From positions 1-8,709 of the forward strand of contig JAEWDJ010000405.1 in the NCBI GenBank assembly GCA_023390155.1: a stretch of DNA of 8,709 bases. Direction: 5' to 3'. Below are positions 1 through 6,153 of the stretch, in pieces. The stretch's first letter is position 1; each line of letters opens with the position of its first letter. A model generated the notes under the pieces. The model was not told where the DNA came from. It did not search any database and saw nothing but the letters and a program-made list of their open reading frames with translations. This DNA comes from Actinomycetes bacterium (GTDB taxonomy: Bacteria; Actinomycetota; Actinomycetes; Actinomycetales; Microbacteriaceae). Both the position numbers and the translations under genes were made by a program.

Positions 1-3000
1 TGCTGCCGGTGCTCGCGAGGCCGCCGGCCGTGGCCGATCCTCCTGCCGCGCCGGTGGAGCCCGTGGCGCCCGTCGCCGCGACGCTGACGCCGATGCTCCA
101 CAGCTCGCCGGCGGAGGTCCGGACCACGAGACGGTGGGCGCCCGCCGCCGCGTCGACCGGGACGGTGCCGAGCAGGGTGATCGCGTTGCCGTCCCCGACC
201 GCCTGCGCGATCGTGACCGGCGTCGAGTGGAACTCGAGCGCGTACTCGGTGCCCACATCGCTCGGGTCGACCGTGATCGTCACGGCGTCGCCGGGCTTCA
301 GCGTGATCCCCTCGGTCAGCGGCTTCCCGTCGGCGCCGACGGCCTGCGTGACACCGGGCGCCACCTCGGGCGCCTTGGCACCGACCACCACCGTTCCGGA
401 CGCGGCCGTCGCGGGCTCGTACCCGTCTGCGATGGCGGTGACGGAGACGCTCAGCGGCAGCCCCTCGTCCGACGCCTGCGGCGTGTAGGAGGCCTGCGCC
501 GAGTCGGTCACGACCGCCACGCCGTCCACCAGCCAGGTGTAGCGGAGGATCGCTTCGGCCGGATCGGCGGTGGCCGTCGCCGTGACCCCCTCGTCCACCC
601 GCGCGCCGCGCAGGTCGGCGACGGCCAGTGCGATCCGCCGCTGCAGCGCGACCGTGTAGGTCGTCGTCGCCGAGCCGTCCTCGCTGGTCACGGCGACCGA
701 TCCGACGAACCCGTTGCCTGCCGTGGGCTGGTCGACGGTCACGCGCGCCTTGGCGTCGACCGCGACCGCGGCGACCTCGGGCACGGCGGCGCCGCGCGTG
801 GGCACCGTGTACGCCGTCGTGCCCGTCGCGAATCCGGCCACCGGCGTGCCCCCGACGCTCAGCGCGGCGAGACCCGACACCGTGCCGGCACCGGCCGTCC
901 GGGCGTAGATCTGCACCTCCGCGATCGTCAGGTGGGTGTTGGCGTACGCCGTCATGACGACGCGGACCTTCGACGTGGTGACCCCGCCGAGGGCGACGTC
1001 CACGATGGGCGCCGTCCCGTCCGCCGGGACGGGCACCGCCGTCGGCGAGTTCGGCGCGTCGAGCCAGGCCCCGCCCGCGTCGGCGTACTGCACGGTCAGC
1101 TGGCTCGGCCAGCTCGTGGTGGAGCCGTCCTTGTAGGCGTAGATCGTGACGTGGTTCACGGTCTGCGTCCCACCGAGGTCGTAGGTCAGCGTGCTGGAGG
1201 TCGGCTTGTTCGTCGACACCCAGTTCGACCAGCCCTTGTCGGCGATGTTGCCGTTGCGGGTGTTGTCGGCCGAGTAGCCGCTCTCGGTGGAGGTGGCGCT
1301 CGCCTTGGTCGCGGCGTCCGTCGCGACGTTCCGCTCGGAGGGCGTTGTCACGATCAGCGAGAGCGTCGCCGGGAGGGCCGGCGCGGCCGGGTCGTTCGAG
1401 GTCGCGGTGCCCGGGACGGTGACGACCCCGGGGTTCGCGAGCGTCGCGTCGGTCACCCCGCTGAATTCCCACGTGACCGCGGCGTCGTGCGTGCCGCCGC
1501 TGGTGCCGACGTGCGCCGGCACCGTCGTCGGGGCCGCCGTCCGCACGGAGGCCGCGGAGACACCCGCGAAGGTGGTCAGCGACACCGGGTCGGTGCGGCT
1601 GAAGCCGCCGATGTCGACGGTCGCGACGGCCGAGTCGAACGCCTGGCCGAACAGGTCCGTGCCGGAGCCGTGGACCGTGACGGTGCCCGGCACGCTCCAG
1701 TCGGCGCCCGCGGTGTCCCAGGTGACGGCGACGGGCGAGCCCGCGCCGCCGCGGTAGACGGGGACGACGGTCGCGGGCAGCGCGGGGGCGGTGCCCACCA
1801 GGGTCGCGACACTCACCGGCTGCACGGAGACGAGCCGGGTGTCCTGCAGCGTCCAGAGCTGGTTCGCACCCGTGTTGGAGCCGTACACACCCACCGGCGC
1901 GTTCTCGGCCGTCGACTGGCCGCCCACGTCGAGCACCGATCCGGCGGCGACGCTCAGGAGGCTGTAGCGCGCGCCGTCAACGGTCGACAGCATCCACTGC
2001 GCCGACGGGTCGGAGGCGGAGGCGCCGTCGGCGAGCGCCTTCACGGCCGTGCCCGCCGCGGTCGCGGTGAGGTACCGGCCGGAGCCGTCCTGCAGCGCGT
2101 AGCGCTCGGTGTTGGCGGCTCCGGTGGTGAGCTTGCGCACCGTCCAGGCCTGCGTGGAGGCGGCGGAGGCCGTGGTGGCCGCCGAGGTGATCGTCGCCGT
2201 GCCCGCCGCGCTGCCGGTCAGGTTCTTGCCGCTCTGCACGCCGCGCAGCTGGTAGGCGTGGCCGTCCTGCAACGGTACGGCGGTCTCGGCGACGCCGTGC
2301 ACGCCGCGGACCACGAGGGTGGTCACCGACTTCGCCGGCACGGTCACGCGCGCGGTCTTCGCCGCGGCGTCGACGGGGAGGGCGGCCTTCTGCACGAGGG
2401 CGTTCGCCGTCGGGTCGCTCGCGGGCGACTCGGTGGTGACGATCGGGGTGACCGTGGCGCCGGCGTCGACGACGCCGAACTTCGAGAGGTCGAGCGTGAG
2501 GTCCTCCGGCGTCGTGCCGGCGTTCGTGTGGACCAGGGTCACGCTCGTGCCGTCCGCGCCGAGCGCCGTGGTCGTCGCGGTGTTCGTCGACGGGATGATG
2601 TGGTCGCCCGGGCGGATGTAGTGCGTGAAGTTGCGCACCGTGTTGTACTTCGCGTTGGTCACGACCTTGCACGACGGGTCCGCGTCGCCGTCGGCGAGCC
2701 GCCGCACGGAGTTCCCGTCCGCATCGCAGTCGAAGTCGATGTCGATGCTGCCCCAGTTGAGCTTCTCGACCTTCTGCATGTTGTAGTAGTCCTCGACCGG
2801 CTGCCAGAAGATCCACGCGCTGGGCTCGAGCTCGCGCAGGTCGTCGGTGATGCGGGTCGCCATGCCGATGCCGTTGTTGATGTTCGTCTGGTTGTTGACG
2901 CCGGTGCCGTCCCAGTCGCCCTCGACCTCGCTCATCCACAGGTCCTTGCCGTTCGCCTTCGCGACGTCGCGCACCTGGGTGCGGCCGCTGGTGCCGTAGG

Positions 3001-3982
3001 TGTGCACGTTGAGCTGGTCGACGGCGGCCTTGGCCTGCTGCGACCATCCGTTCCAGTCGGTCATGAAGATCGACGGGTTGGTCTCGTCCATCGCCGAGAT
3101 GTGCGCCCCCGTGCTGGTGCCCGGCTTCGCGAGCTCGGCCTGCAGGGCCTTGATCACGGTGTCCTGCAGCGCCGGGCCCATGTGGGCGCCCTCCTGACCG
3201 CCCTTGCGCGGCCAGCCGGTGCTGGAGTCGATGTTCGTGCCCCAGTAGTTCGTGTTCGGCTCGTTGAACGGGTCGATGCTGTCGAAGCTGATCCCGCTGG
3301 TCTGCTCGATGTGCTGCGCCACGGTCTTCAGGTAGGTGACGTAGTCCGCGATGCTCGAGGTCTTCAGCTGGTCGCTGGAGGCATTGAAGTTGCCGGAGAC
3401 GTACCCGCTGTTGGTCATGAAGTACGGCGGCGAGTTGCTGAACGCCTCCCACTTCGTGATCTTGTCCTTGAGGGCGTCGACCCACCAGCGCTGGGTGGCG
3501 TCGGCCGAGAAGTCGTAGGAGGCCGGGTCGTCGGCGTCCCACGCGGCGGCGAGCCGGTCGCGGTCGGCGTAGGTGCTCGTGATGGCGCCCTGCGCGTCGG
3601 TCGCGGTGACGTCGGGGTTCCACCAGCCGTCCACGGCGCCGCCGGCCCGCAGGTACGGCGGGACGTCGGTCGCGTTGCCGCCGCCGATGTTGTAGCGGGC
3701 GATGTTGAGGTTCAGCCCGTCGCTGCCGAAGACCTTGTCGAAGAGGTCCTGGCGCACGGCCTCGGGATAGCCTCCCGTCGCGTTCGCGAACCAGGCGAGG
3801 CTCGTGCCCCAGCCCTCGAACGCGGCGTTCTGATAGGCGGGGTTCGGGGTGATGGTGACCGCGGAGGCGGTGGCCGCTGCGGCGGGAGTCGGACTGCCGG
3901 GGAGGCTCGCGACCGTTCCTGCGACGGCGAGGGAGCCGACCGCCACGGAGGCGAGCAGCAGTCGCCGGAGACGTGACAACAC
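1..3982 (-). CDS. Secreted multidomain GH30-type glycoside hydrolase with LAxTG sorting motif (3' end cut by window)
   Basis: The frame is open for 1327 codons from a GTG at 3982-3980, with AAAGG 11 bases upstream, to the window edge. Residues 1 to about 37 form a signal peptide (LRR, hydrophobic core, PAAAA). Residues about 41-560 match a GH30-type (beta/alpha)8 enzyme plus beta domain: GWGTSLAWFAN, ARYNIGGGN, predicted acid/base Glu241 in DPFNEPN, predicted nucleophile Glu352 in WMSEVEG. Then come a ricin-type beta-trefoil (about 565-712, NQLW near its end), two Ig-like Big_4-type modules (about 715-870), an F5/8 type C/CBM32-like domain (about 880-1025), a cadherin-like beta-sandwich (about 1030-1110), another Ig-like module (about 1114-1200), a terminal beta domain, a Gly/Ala/Thr linker and LASTG at 1322-1326. 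The relatives I recall act on beta-linked galactans (endo-beta-1,6-galactanase); substrate is inferred. It probably hydrolyses polysaccharide outside the cell while sortase-anchored to the wall. The missing end should hold a membrane helix and basic tail. Confidence 0.88.
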   Translation of the reverse strand, partial: MLSRLRRLLLASVAVGSLAVAGTVASLPGSPTPAAAATASAVTITPNPAYQNAAFEGWGTSLAWFANATGGYPEAVRQDLFDKVFGSDGLNLNIARYNIGGGNATDVPPYLRAGGAVDGWWNPDVTATDAQGAITSTYADRDRLAAAWDADDPASYDFSADATQRWWVDALKDKITKWEAFSNSPPYFMTNSGYVSGNFNASSDQLKTSSIADYVTYLKTVAQHIEQTSGISFDSIDPFNEPNTNYWGTNIDSSTGWPRKGGQEGAHMGPALQDTVIKALQAELAKPGTSTGAHISAMDETNPSIFMTDWNGWSQQAKAAVDQLNVHTYGTSGRTQVRDVAKANGKDLWMSEVEGDWDGTGVNNQTNINNGIGMATRITDDLRELEPSAWIFWQPVEDYYNMQKVEKLNWGSIDIDFDCDADGNSVRRLADGDADPSCKVVTNAKYNTVRNFTHYIRPGDHIIPSTNTATTTALGADGTSVTLVHTNAGTTPEDLTLDLSKFGVVDAGATVTPIVTTESPASDPTANALVQKAALPVDAAAKTARVTVPAKSVTTLVVRGVHGVAETAVPLQDGHAYQLRGVQSGKNLTGSAAGTATITSAATTASAASTQAWTVRKLTTGAANTERYALQDGSGRYLTATAAGTAVKALADGASASDPSAQWMLSTVDGARYSLLSVAAGSVLDVGGQSTAENAPVGVYGSNTGANQLWTLQDTRLVSVQPVSVATLVGTAPALPATVVPVYRGGAGSPVAVTWDTAGADWSVPGTVTVHGSGTDLFGQAFDSAVATVDIGGFSRTDPVSLTTFAGVSAASVRTAAPTTVPAHVGTSGGTHDAAVTWEFSGVTDATLANPGVVTVPGTATSNDPAAPALPATLSLIVTTPSERNVATDAATKASATSTESGYSADNTRNGNIADKGWSNWVSTNKPTSSTLTYDLGGTQTVNHVTIYAYKDGSTTSWPSQLTVQYADAGGAWLDAPNSPTAVPVPADGTAPIVDVALGGVTTSKVRVVMTAYANTHLTIAEVQIYARTAGAGTVSGLAALSVGGTPVAGFATGTTAYTVPTRGAAVPEVAAVAVDAKARVTVDQPTAGNGFVGSVAVTSEDGSATTTYTVALQRRIALAVADLRGARVDEGVTATATADPAEAILRYTWLVDGVAVVTDSAQASYTPQASDEGLPLSVSVTAIADGYEPATAASGTVVVGAKAPEVAPGVTQAVGADGKPLTEGITLKPGDAVTITVDPSDVGTEYALEFHSTPVTIAQAVGDGNAITLLGTVPVDAAAGAHRLVVRTSAGELWSIGVSVAATGATGSTGAAGGSATAGGLASTGS

Positions 3983-4008
3983 TGTCAGGGTTACCTTTCG
4001 ATCTGGTG

Positions 4009-4038
4009 ATGTTGACGTCAACATGTTTACGTCAACAT
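4009..4038. promoter_or_regulatory. Tandem LacI-type operators upstream of the GH30 gene
   Basis: The 16-mer ATGTTGACGTCAACAT at 4009-4024 is a perfect palindrome with a central CG. A second copy, ATGTTTACGTCAACAT at 4023-4038, differs at one base and shares two bases with the first, so the centres are 14 bp apart. The pair ends 27 bp before the GTG start. A central CG inside an even palindrome is typical of LacI/GalR-family operators. A repressor here would block transcription of the hydrolase until a sugar inducer appears. The regulator gene is not in the window. Confidence 0.75.
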
Positions 4039-4043
4039 GGCAG

Positions 4044-4073
4044 AGTCTGGCCTATCCCTCCCGCCGAAGTCAA
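4044..4073 (-). promoter_or_regulatory. Possible promoter of the GH30 gene
   Basis: On the minus strand TTGACT (4073-4068) is followed after 18 bases by CAGACT (4049-4044), a weak -10 element. Transcription would start at about 4037, inside the LacI-type palindromes, which fits repression by blocking. The -35 is good but the -10 is poor, and TTGACG copies inside the palindromes offer alternatives, so this is tentative. Confidence 0.3.
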
Positions 4074-4094
4074 CGGGTCATCGGCTCGTGTTAC

Positions 4095-4116
4095 GTGCGG
4101 GGCATATACCCCGCAC
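4095..4116. repeat. Inverted repeat / hairpin between carD and the GH30 gene
   Basis: GTGCGGGG at 4095-4102 pairs perfectly with CCCCGCAC at 4109-4116 around a six-base CATATA loop. It lies just downstream of the larger hairpin behind carD and upstream of the GH30 promoter candidate. It may be a second termination element or a protein-binding palindrome. There is no T-run after it on either strand. Confidence 0.5.
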
Positions 4117-4122
4117 ACGCAG

Positions 4123-4153
4123 ACGGCCCCGCGACGGATCGTCGCGGGGCCGT
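4123..4153 (-). terminator. Hairpin terminator candidate of carD
   Basis: A perfect 13-bp GC-rich stem, ACGGCCCCGCGAC at 4123-4135 with its complement at 4141-4153, encloses a five-base GGATC loop, of which the outer G and C can also pair. It begins 17 bases past the carD stop codon. No U-run follows in the carD direction, as is common for actinobacterial terminators. It should separate carD transcription from the GH30 gene, which has the same orientation. Confidence 0.65.
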
Positions 4154-4169
4154 GCAAACGGGGTGGTGC

Positions 4170-4652
4170 TTAGGAGGCGAGGACCTCGTCCAGAAGGCTC
4201 GACGCCTTCTCGTCGTCGGTCTTCTCCGCCAGCGCCAGCTCGGAGATCAGGATCTGACGGGCCTTGGCCAGCATGCGCTTCTCGCCCGCCGACAGGCCGC
4301 GGTCCTGATCGCGGCGCCACAGGTCGCGGACGACCTCGGAGACCTTGATCACGTCGCCCGACGCGAGCTTCTCCAGGTTCGCCTTGTAGCGGCGCGACCA
4401 GTTGGTGGGCTCCTCGGTGAACGGCGCGCGGAGCACCTCGAACACGCGGTCCAGGCCCTCCTTGCCGATGACGTCGCGCACTCCCACGAGGTCGACGTTC
4501 TCGGCGGGGACCTCGATGGTCAGGTCACCCTGCGTCACGTTGAGCTTGAGGTACAGCTTCTCTTCACCCTTGATGATTCTCTTCTTGACCTCGGTGATCG
4601 TTGCAGCACCGTGATGGGGGTAAACGACGGTTTCGCCAACCTCGAAAAGCAT
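4170..4652 (-). CDS. carD: CarD-family RNA polymerase-binding transcription regulator
   Basis: This 160-residue protein matches actinobacterial CarD over its whole length. Residues 1 to about 55 are the Tudor-like RNA polymerase interaction domain (VVYPHHGAA at 9-17, QGDLTIEVPAEN at 41-52). The C-terminal helical DNA-binding domain carries Trp85 in EPTNWSRRYK, the residue that wedges into the upstream edge of the open promoter bubble in mycobacteria, followed by GDVIKVSEVVRDLWRRD. In mycobacteria CarD binds the RNAP beta subunit with Arg25 and Arg47 and stabilises the open complex, notably at rRNA promoters. Here Arg25 is kept but residue 47 is Glu. The ATG at 4652 has a good AAGGGA site ten bases upstream. 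The gene is divergent from a lipoprotein gene, as in mycobacteria. Family assignment is firm; the effect of Glu47 is unknown. Confidence 0.97.
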   Translation of the reverse strand: MLFEVGETVVYPHHGAATITEVKKRIIKGEEKLYLKLNVTQGDLTIEVPAENVDLVGVRDVIGKEGLDRVFEVLRAPFTEEPTNWSRRYKANLEKLASGDVIKVSEVVRDLWRRDQDRGLSAGEKRMLAKARQILISELALAEKTDDEKASSLLDEVLAS

Positions 4653-4679
4653 AGATATGTTGTCCCTTCAGCAACGAAT

Positions 4680-4685
4680 AGGATA
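4680..4685 (-). promoter_or_regulatory. Possible -10 element of carD
   Basis: TATCCT on the minus strand lies 27 bases before the carD ATG and is preceded by TGTGG. No convincing -35 stands 16-18 bases further upstream (ACCTTA is the nearest). It fits a short leader carrying the AAGGGA ribosome site at 4668-4663. Confidence 0.35.
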
Positions 4686-4750
4686 CCACACGAGGCACAT
4701 GCTAAGGTTCGCCCTCACGCCTCCCCGGGGCCCCGAGACGCCCTCGCGCA

Positions 4751-4761
4751 TACGCTAAACT
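4751..4761 (+). promoter_or_regulatory. Possible -10 region of the lipoprotein gene
   Basis: Two overlapping TANNNT hexamers, TACGCT (4751-4756) and TAAACT (4756-4761), stand in the 179-bp gap between the divergent carD and lipoprotein genes. Either would give a leader of roughly 65-75 bases. No good -35 is seen. TACGCT also occurs as the likely -10 of the kinase gene. Confidence 0.3.
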
Positions 4762-4831
4762 CGACTCGAATCTCCGCTTCCTGACAAGGCTGCACCGCGC
4801 CGTCGAGCGGAACGATCGGGAGGGTCATCCA

Positions 4832-5395
4832 GTGAAAGCTCGTGTCGCGGCGTCCGTCGTCCTCGCCCTGGCGGTTGCCTTCGGCACTGCGGGTTGCGGC
4901 CTCGTCGCCCCGCAGGCCACCACGAAGCACTACGACGCGAGCGACGGCGTGAGCGGCAGCGTCGGCACCATCGACGTGCGCAACGCGATCATCGTCACGG
5001 ACGCCACCGGCGGCACCGTCGGCAGCCTCGTCGTCACCCTCGTCAACACCGGATCGACCGCTCAGCGCGTGGCCGTCACGGCCGGCGACCAGAGCACCGA
5101 GCCCGCCTACGTCACGGTGGACGCCGGCCAGACCAAGCAGGTCGGCGCCGAGCCGGAGTCCGACTCGGGCAACGTCTTCTTCACCCCGTTCTCCGCCCTC
5201 CCGGGCAGCCTCTACCCGGTCTTCTTCCAGTACGGCAACCAGACCGGCGTGCAGCTGCAGGTCCCCGTGCTCGACGGTGGCCTCTCCGAGTACAAGGACC
5301 TCGTCCCGCCAACGCCGACGCCCACTCCGACGGCCACCGCGACCCCTTCCGCGACGGAGACCCCGGTCCCGACCGAGACCCCGTCCGCACCGTAG
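4832..5395 (+). CDS. LpqE-like secreted lipoprotein of unknown function
   Basis: The product has 187 residues. The GTG start has GGAGGG seven bases upstream. A short basic N-terminus (MKAR) and hydrophobic stretch lead to TAGC with Cys22, a lipobox with Thr instead of the usual Leu at -3, so it is probably a lipid-anchored envelope protein. Residues about 45-150 look like a small beta-sandwich (VGTIDVRNAIIVTD, then LVVTLVNTGSTAQRV, then VQLQVPVLDGG). Residues 159-187 are a flexible Pro/Thr-rich tail. The core and the position divergent from carD resemble mycobacterial LpqE (Rv3584 beside Rv3583c). The fold recalls copper chaperones of the PCuAC type, but the mature protein has no Met and one His, so copper binding is unlikely. 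The role is unknown; a terminator follows directly. Confidence 0.85.
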   Translation: MKARVAASVVLALAVAFGTAGCGLVAPQATTKHYDASDGVSGSVGTIDVRNAIIVTDATGGTVGSLVVTLVNTGSTAQRVAVTAGDQSTEPAYVTVDAGQTKQVGAEPESDSGNVFFTPFSALPGSLYPVFFQYGNQTGVQLQVPVLDGGLSEYKDLVPPTPTPTPTATATPSATETPVPTETPSAP

Positions 5396-5417
5396 GCCGG
5401 GTCCCGCACAGACGACG

Positions 5418-5452
5418 AGAAAGCCGCCCCTCTCCACGAGGGGCGGCTTTCT
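5418..5452. terminator. Bidirectional rho-independent terminator
   Basis: A perfect 15-bp stem (5418-5432 with 5438-5452) around the loop TCCAC has a GC-rich core GCCGCCCC, an AGAAA flank on the left arm and CTTTCTTCT on the right. It lies between the convergent lipoprotein and response-regulator genes, and T-rich 3' sides occur in both directions, so it can end both transcripts. Confidence 0.9.
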
Positions 5453-5469
5453 TCTGTCCGGGGCGACGC

Positions 5470-6153
5470 TCAGGCGTTGAAGCGGTAGCCGAGCCCGCGC
5501 ACGGTGACGAGCATCTGCGGCTCGGACGGGCTCTCCTCGATGCGCGAGCGGATGCGCTTGATGTGCACGTCGAGCGTCTTCGTGTCGCCGAAGTAGTCGC
5601 TCCCCCACACCCGGTCGATCAGCTGACCGCGGGTGAGCACGCGTCCGGCGTTGCGGAGCAGCAGCTCCAGCAGCTCGAATTCCTTCAGCGGCATGGAGAT
5701 CTCGGCGCCCTTCACGGCGACGGTGTGGCGGTCGACGTCCATGCGGACCGTCCCGGCCTCCAGGATGCCGTCGTCCTCCAGCTCCTCGGCGTCGACCCGG
5801 CGCCGCAGCACCGCCCGGATGCGGGCGAGCAGCTCGCGCGACGAGTACGGCTTGGTGACGTAGTCGTCGGCGCCCAGCTCGAGCCCCACCACGATGTCGA
5901 CCTCGGAGTCCTTGGCGGTCAGCATGATGATCGGCACGTTCGACCGGGTGCGGATCTCGCGGCAGACCTCGGTGCCCGGAATGCCCGGCAGCATGAGGTC
6001 GAGCAGCACGAGGTCCGCGCCCTCCTTGTCGAACTCCGCGAGGGCGGTCGGGCCGTCTTCGGCCACGGTCACCTCGTAGCCCTCGCGGCCGAGCAGATAC
6101 GCGAGCGGCTCGCTGAGCGCGGCCTCATCCTCGACGAGCAGGATGGATGTCAC
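5470..6153 (-). CDS. regX3: OmpR/PhoB-family response regulator (RegX3/PhoP-like)
   Basis: The 227-residue protein has a receiver domain (1 to about 118) with acidic residues Glu8-Asp9, phospho-acceptor Asp52 in LVLLDLMLPG, Thr79 and Lys101 in TKPYSSREL. A winged-helix DNA-binding domain follows (about 130-227) with KEFELLELLLRNAG, TRGQLIDRVWG, the recognition helix TKTLDVHIKRIRSRIE and the final VRGLGYRF hairpin. It matches actinobacterial RegX3/PhoP, which activates phosphate-scavenging genes when phosphorylated by the partner kinase under phosphate limitation. The start is GTG at 6153-6151, with AGGAGAG five bases upstream inside the kinase gene. GTG and the kinase TGA share GTGA, a 4-bp overlap that implies translational coupling. 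Its expected targets include PHO-box sequences such as the candidate before phoU. Confidence 0.95.
   Translation of the reverse strand: MTSILLVEDEAALSEPLAYLLGREGYEVTVAEDGPTALAEFDKEGADLVLLDLMLPGIPGTEVCREIRTRSNVPIIMLTAKDSEVDIVVGLELGADDYVTKPYSSRELLARIRAVLRRRVDAEELEDDGILEAGTVRMDVDRHTVAVKGAEISMPLKEFELLELLLRNAGRVLTRGQLIDRVWGSDYFGDTKTLDVHIKRIRSRIEESPSEPQMLVTVRGLGYRFNA

Noticed and set aside
1977..3623. A 548-codon minus-strand frame rich in Arg, His and Gly
   Set aside because: It is an alternative frame inside the hydrolase gene with low-complexity composition and no domain.
134..3976. A 1280-codon open frame on the plus strand across the hydrolase gene
   Set aside because: Its product is mostly Arg, Gly and Val with no recognisable domain. 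It is the antisense shadow of the minus-strand gene, which shows a signal peptide, catalytic motifs and domains throughout.
4891..5390. Copper chaperone (PCuAC) function for the lipoprotein
   Set aside because: The mature part has no Met and only one His, so the family's metal-binding residues are absent.
5309..5392. Possible tandem repeat or CRISPR-like pattern in the Pro/Thr codons at the end of the lipoprotein gene
   Set aside because: It is a low-complexity Pro/Thr coding tail; there are no spaced identical repeats of CRISPR size anywhere in the window.
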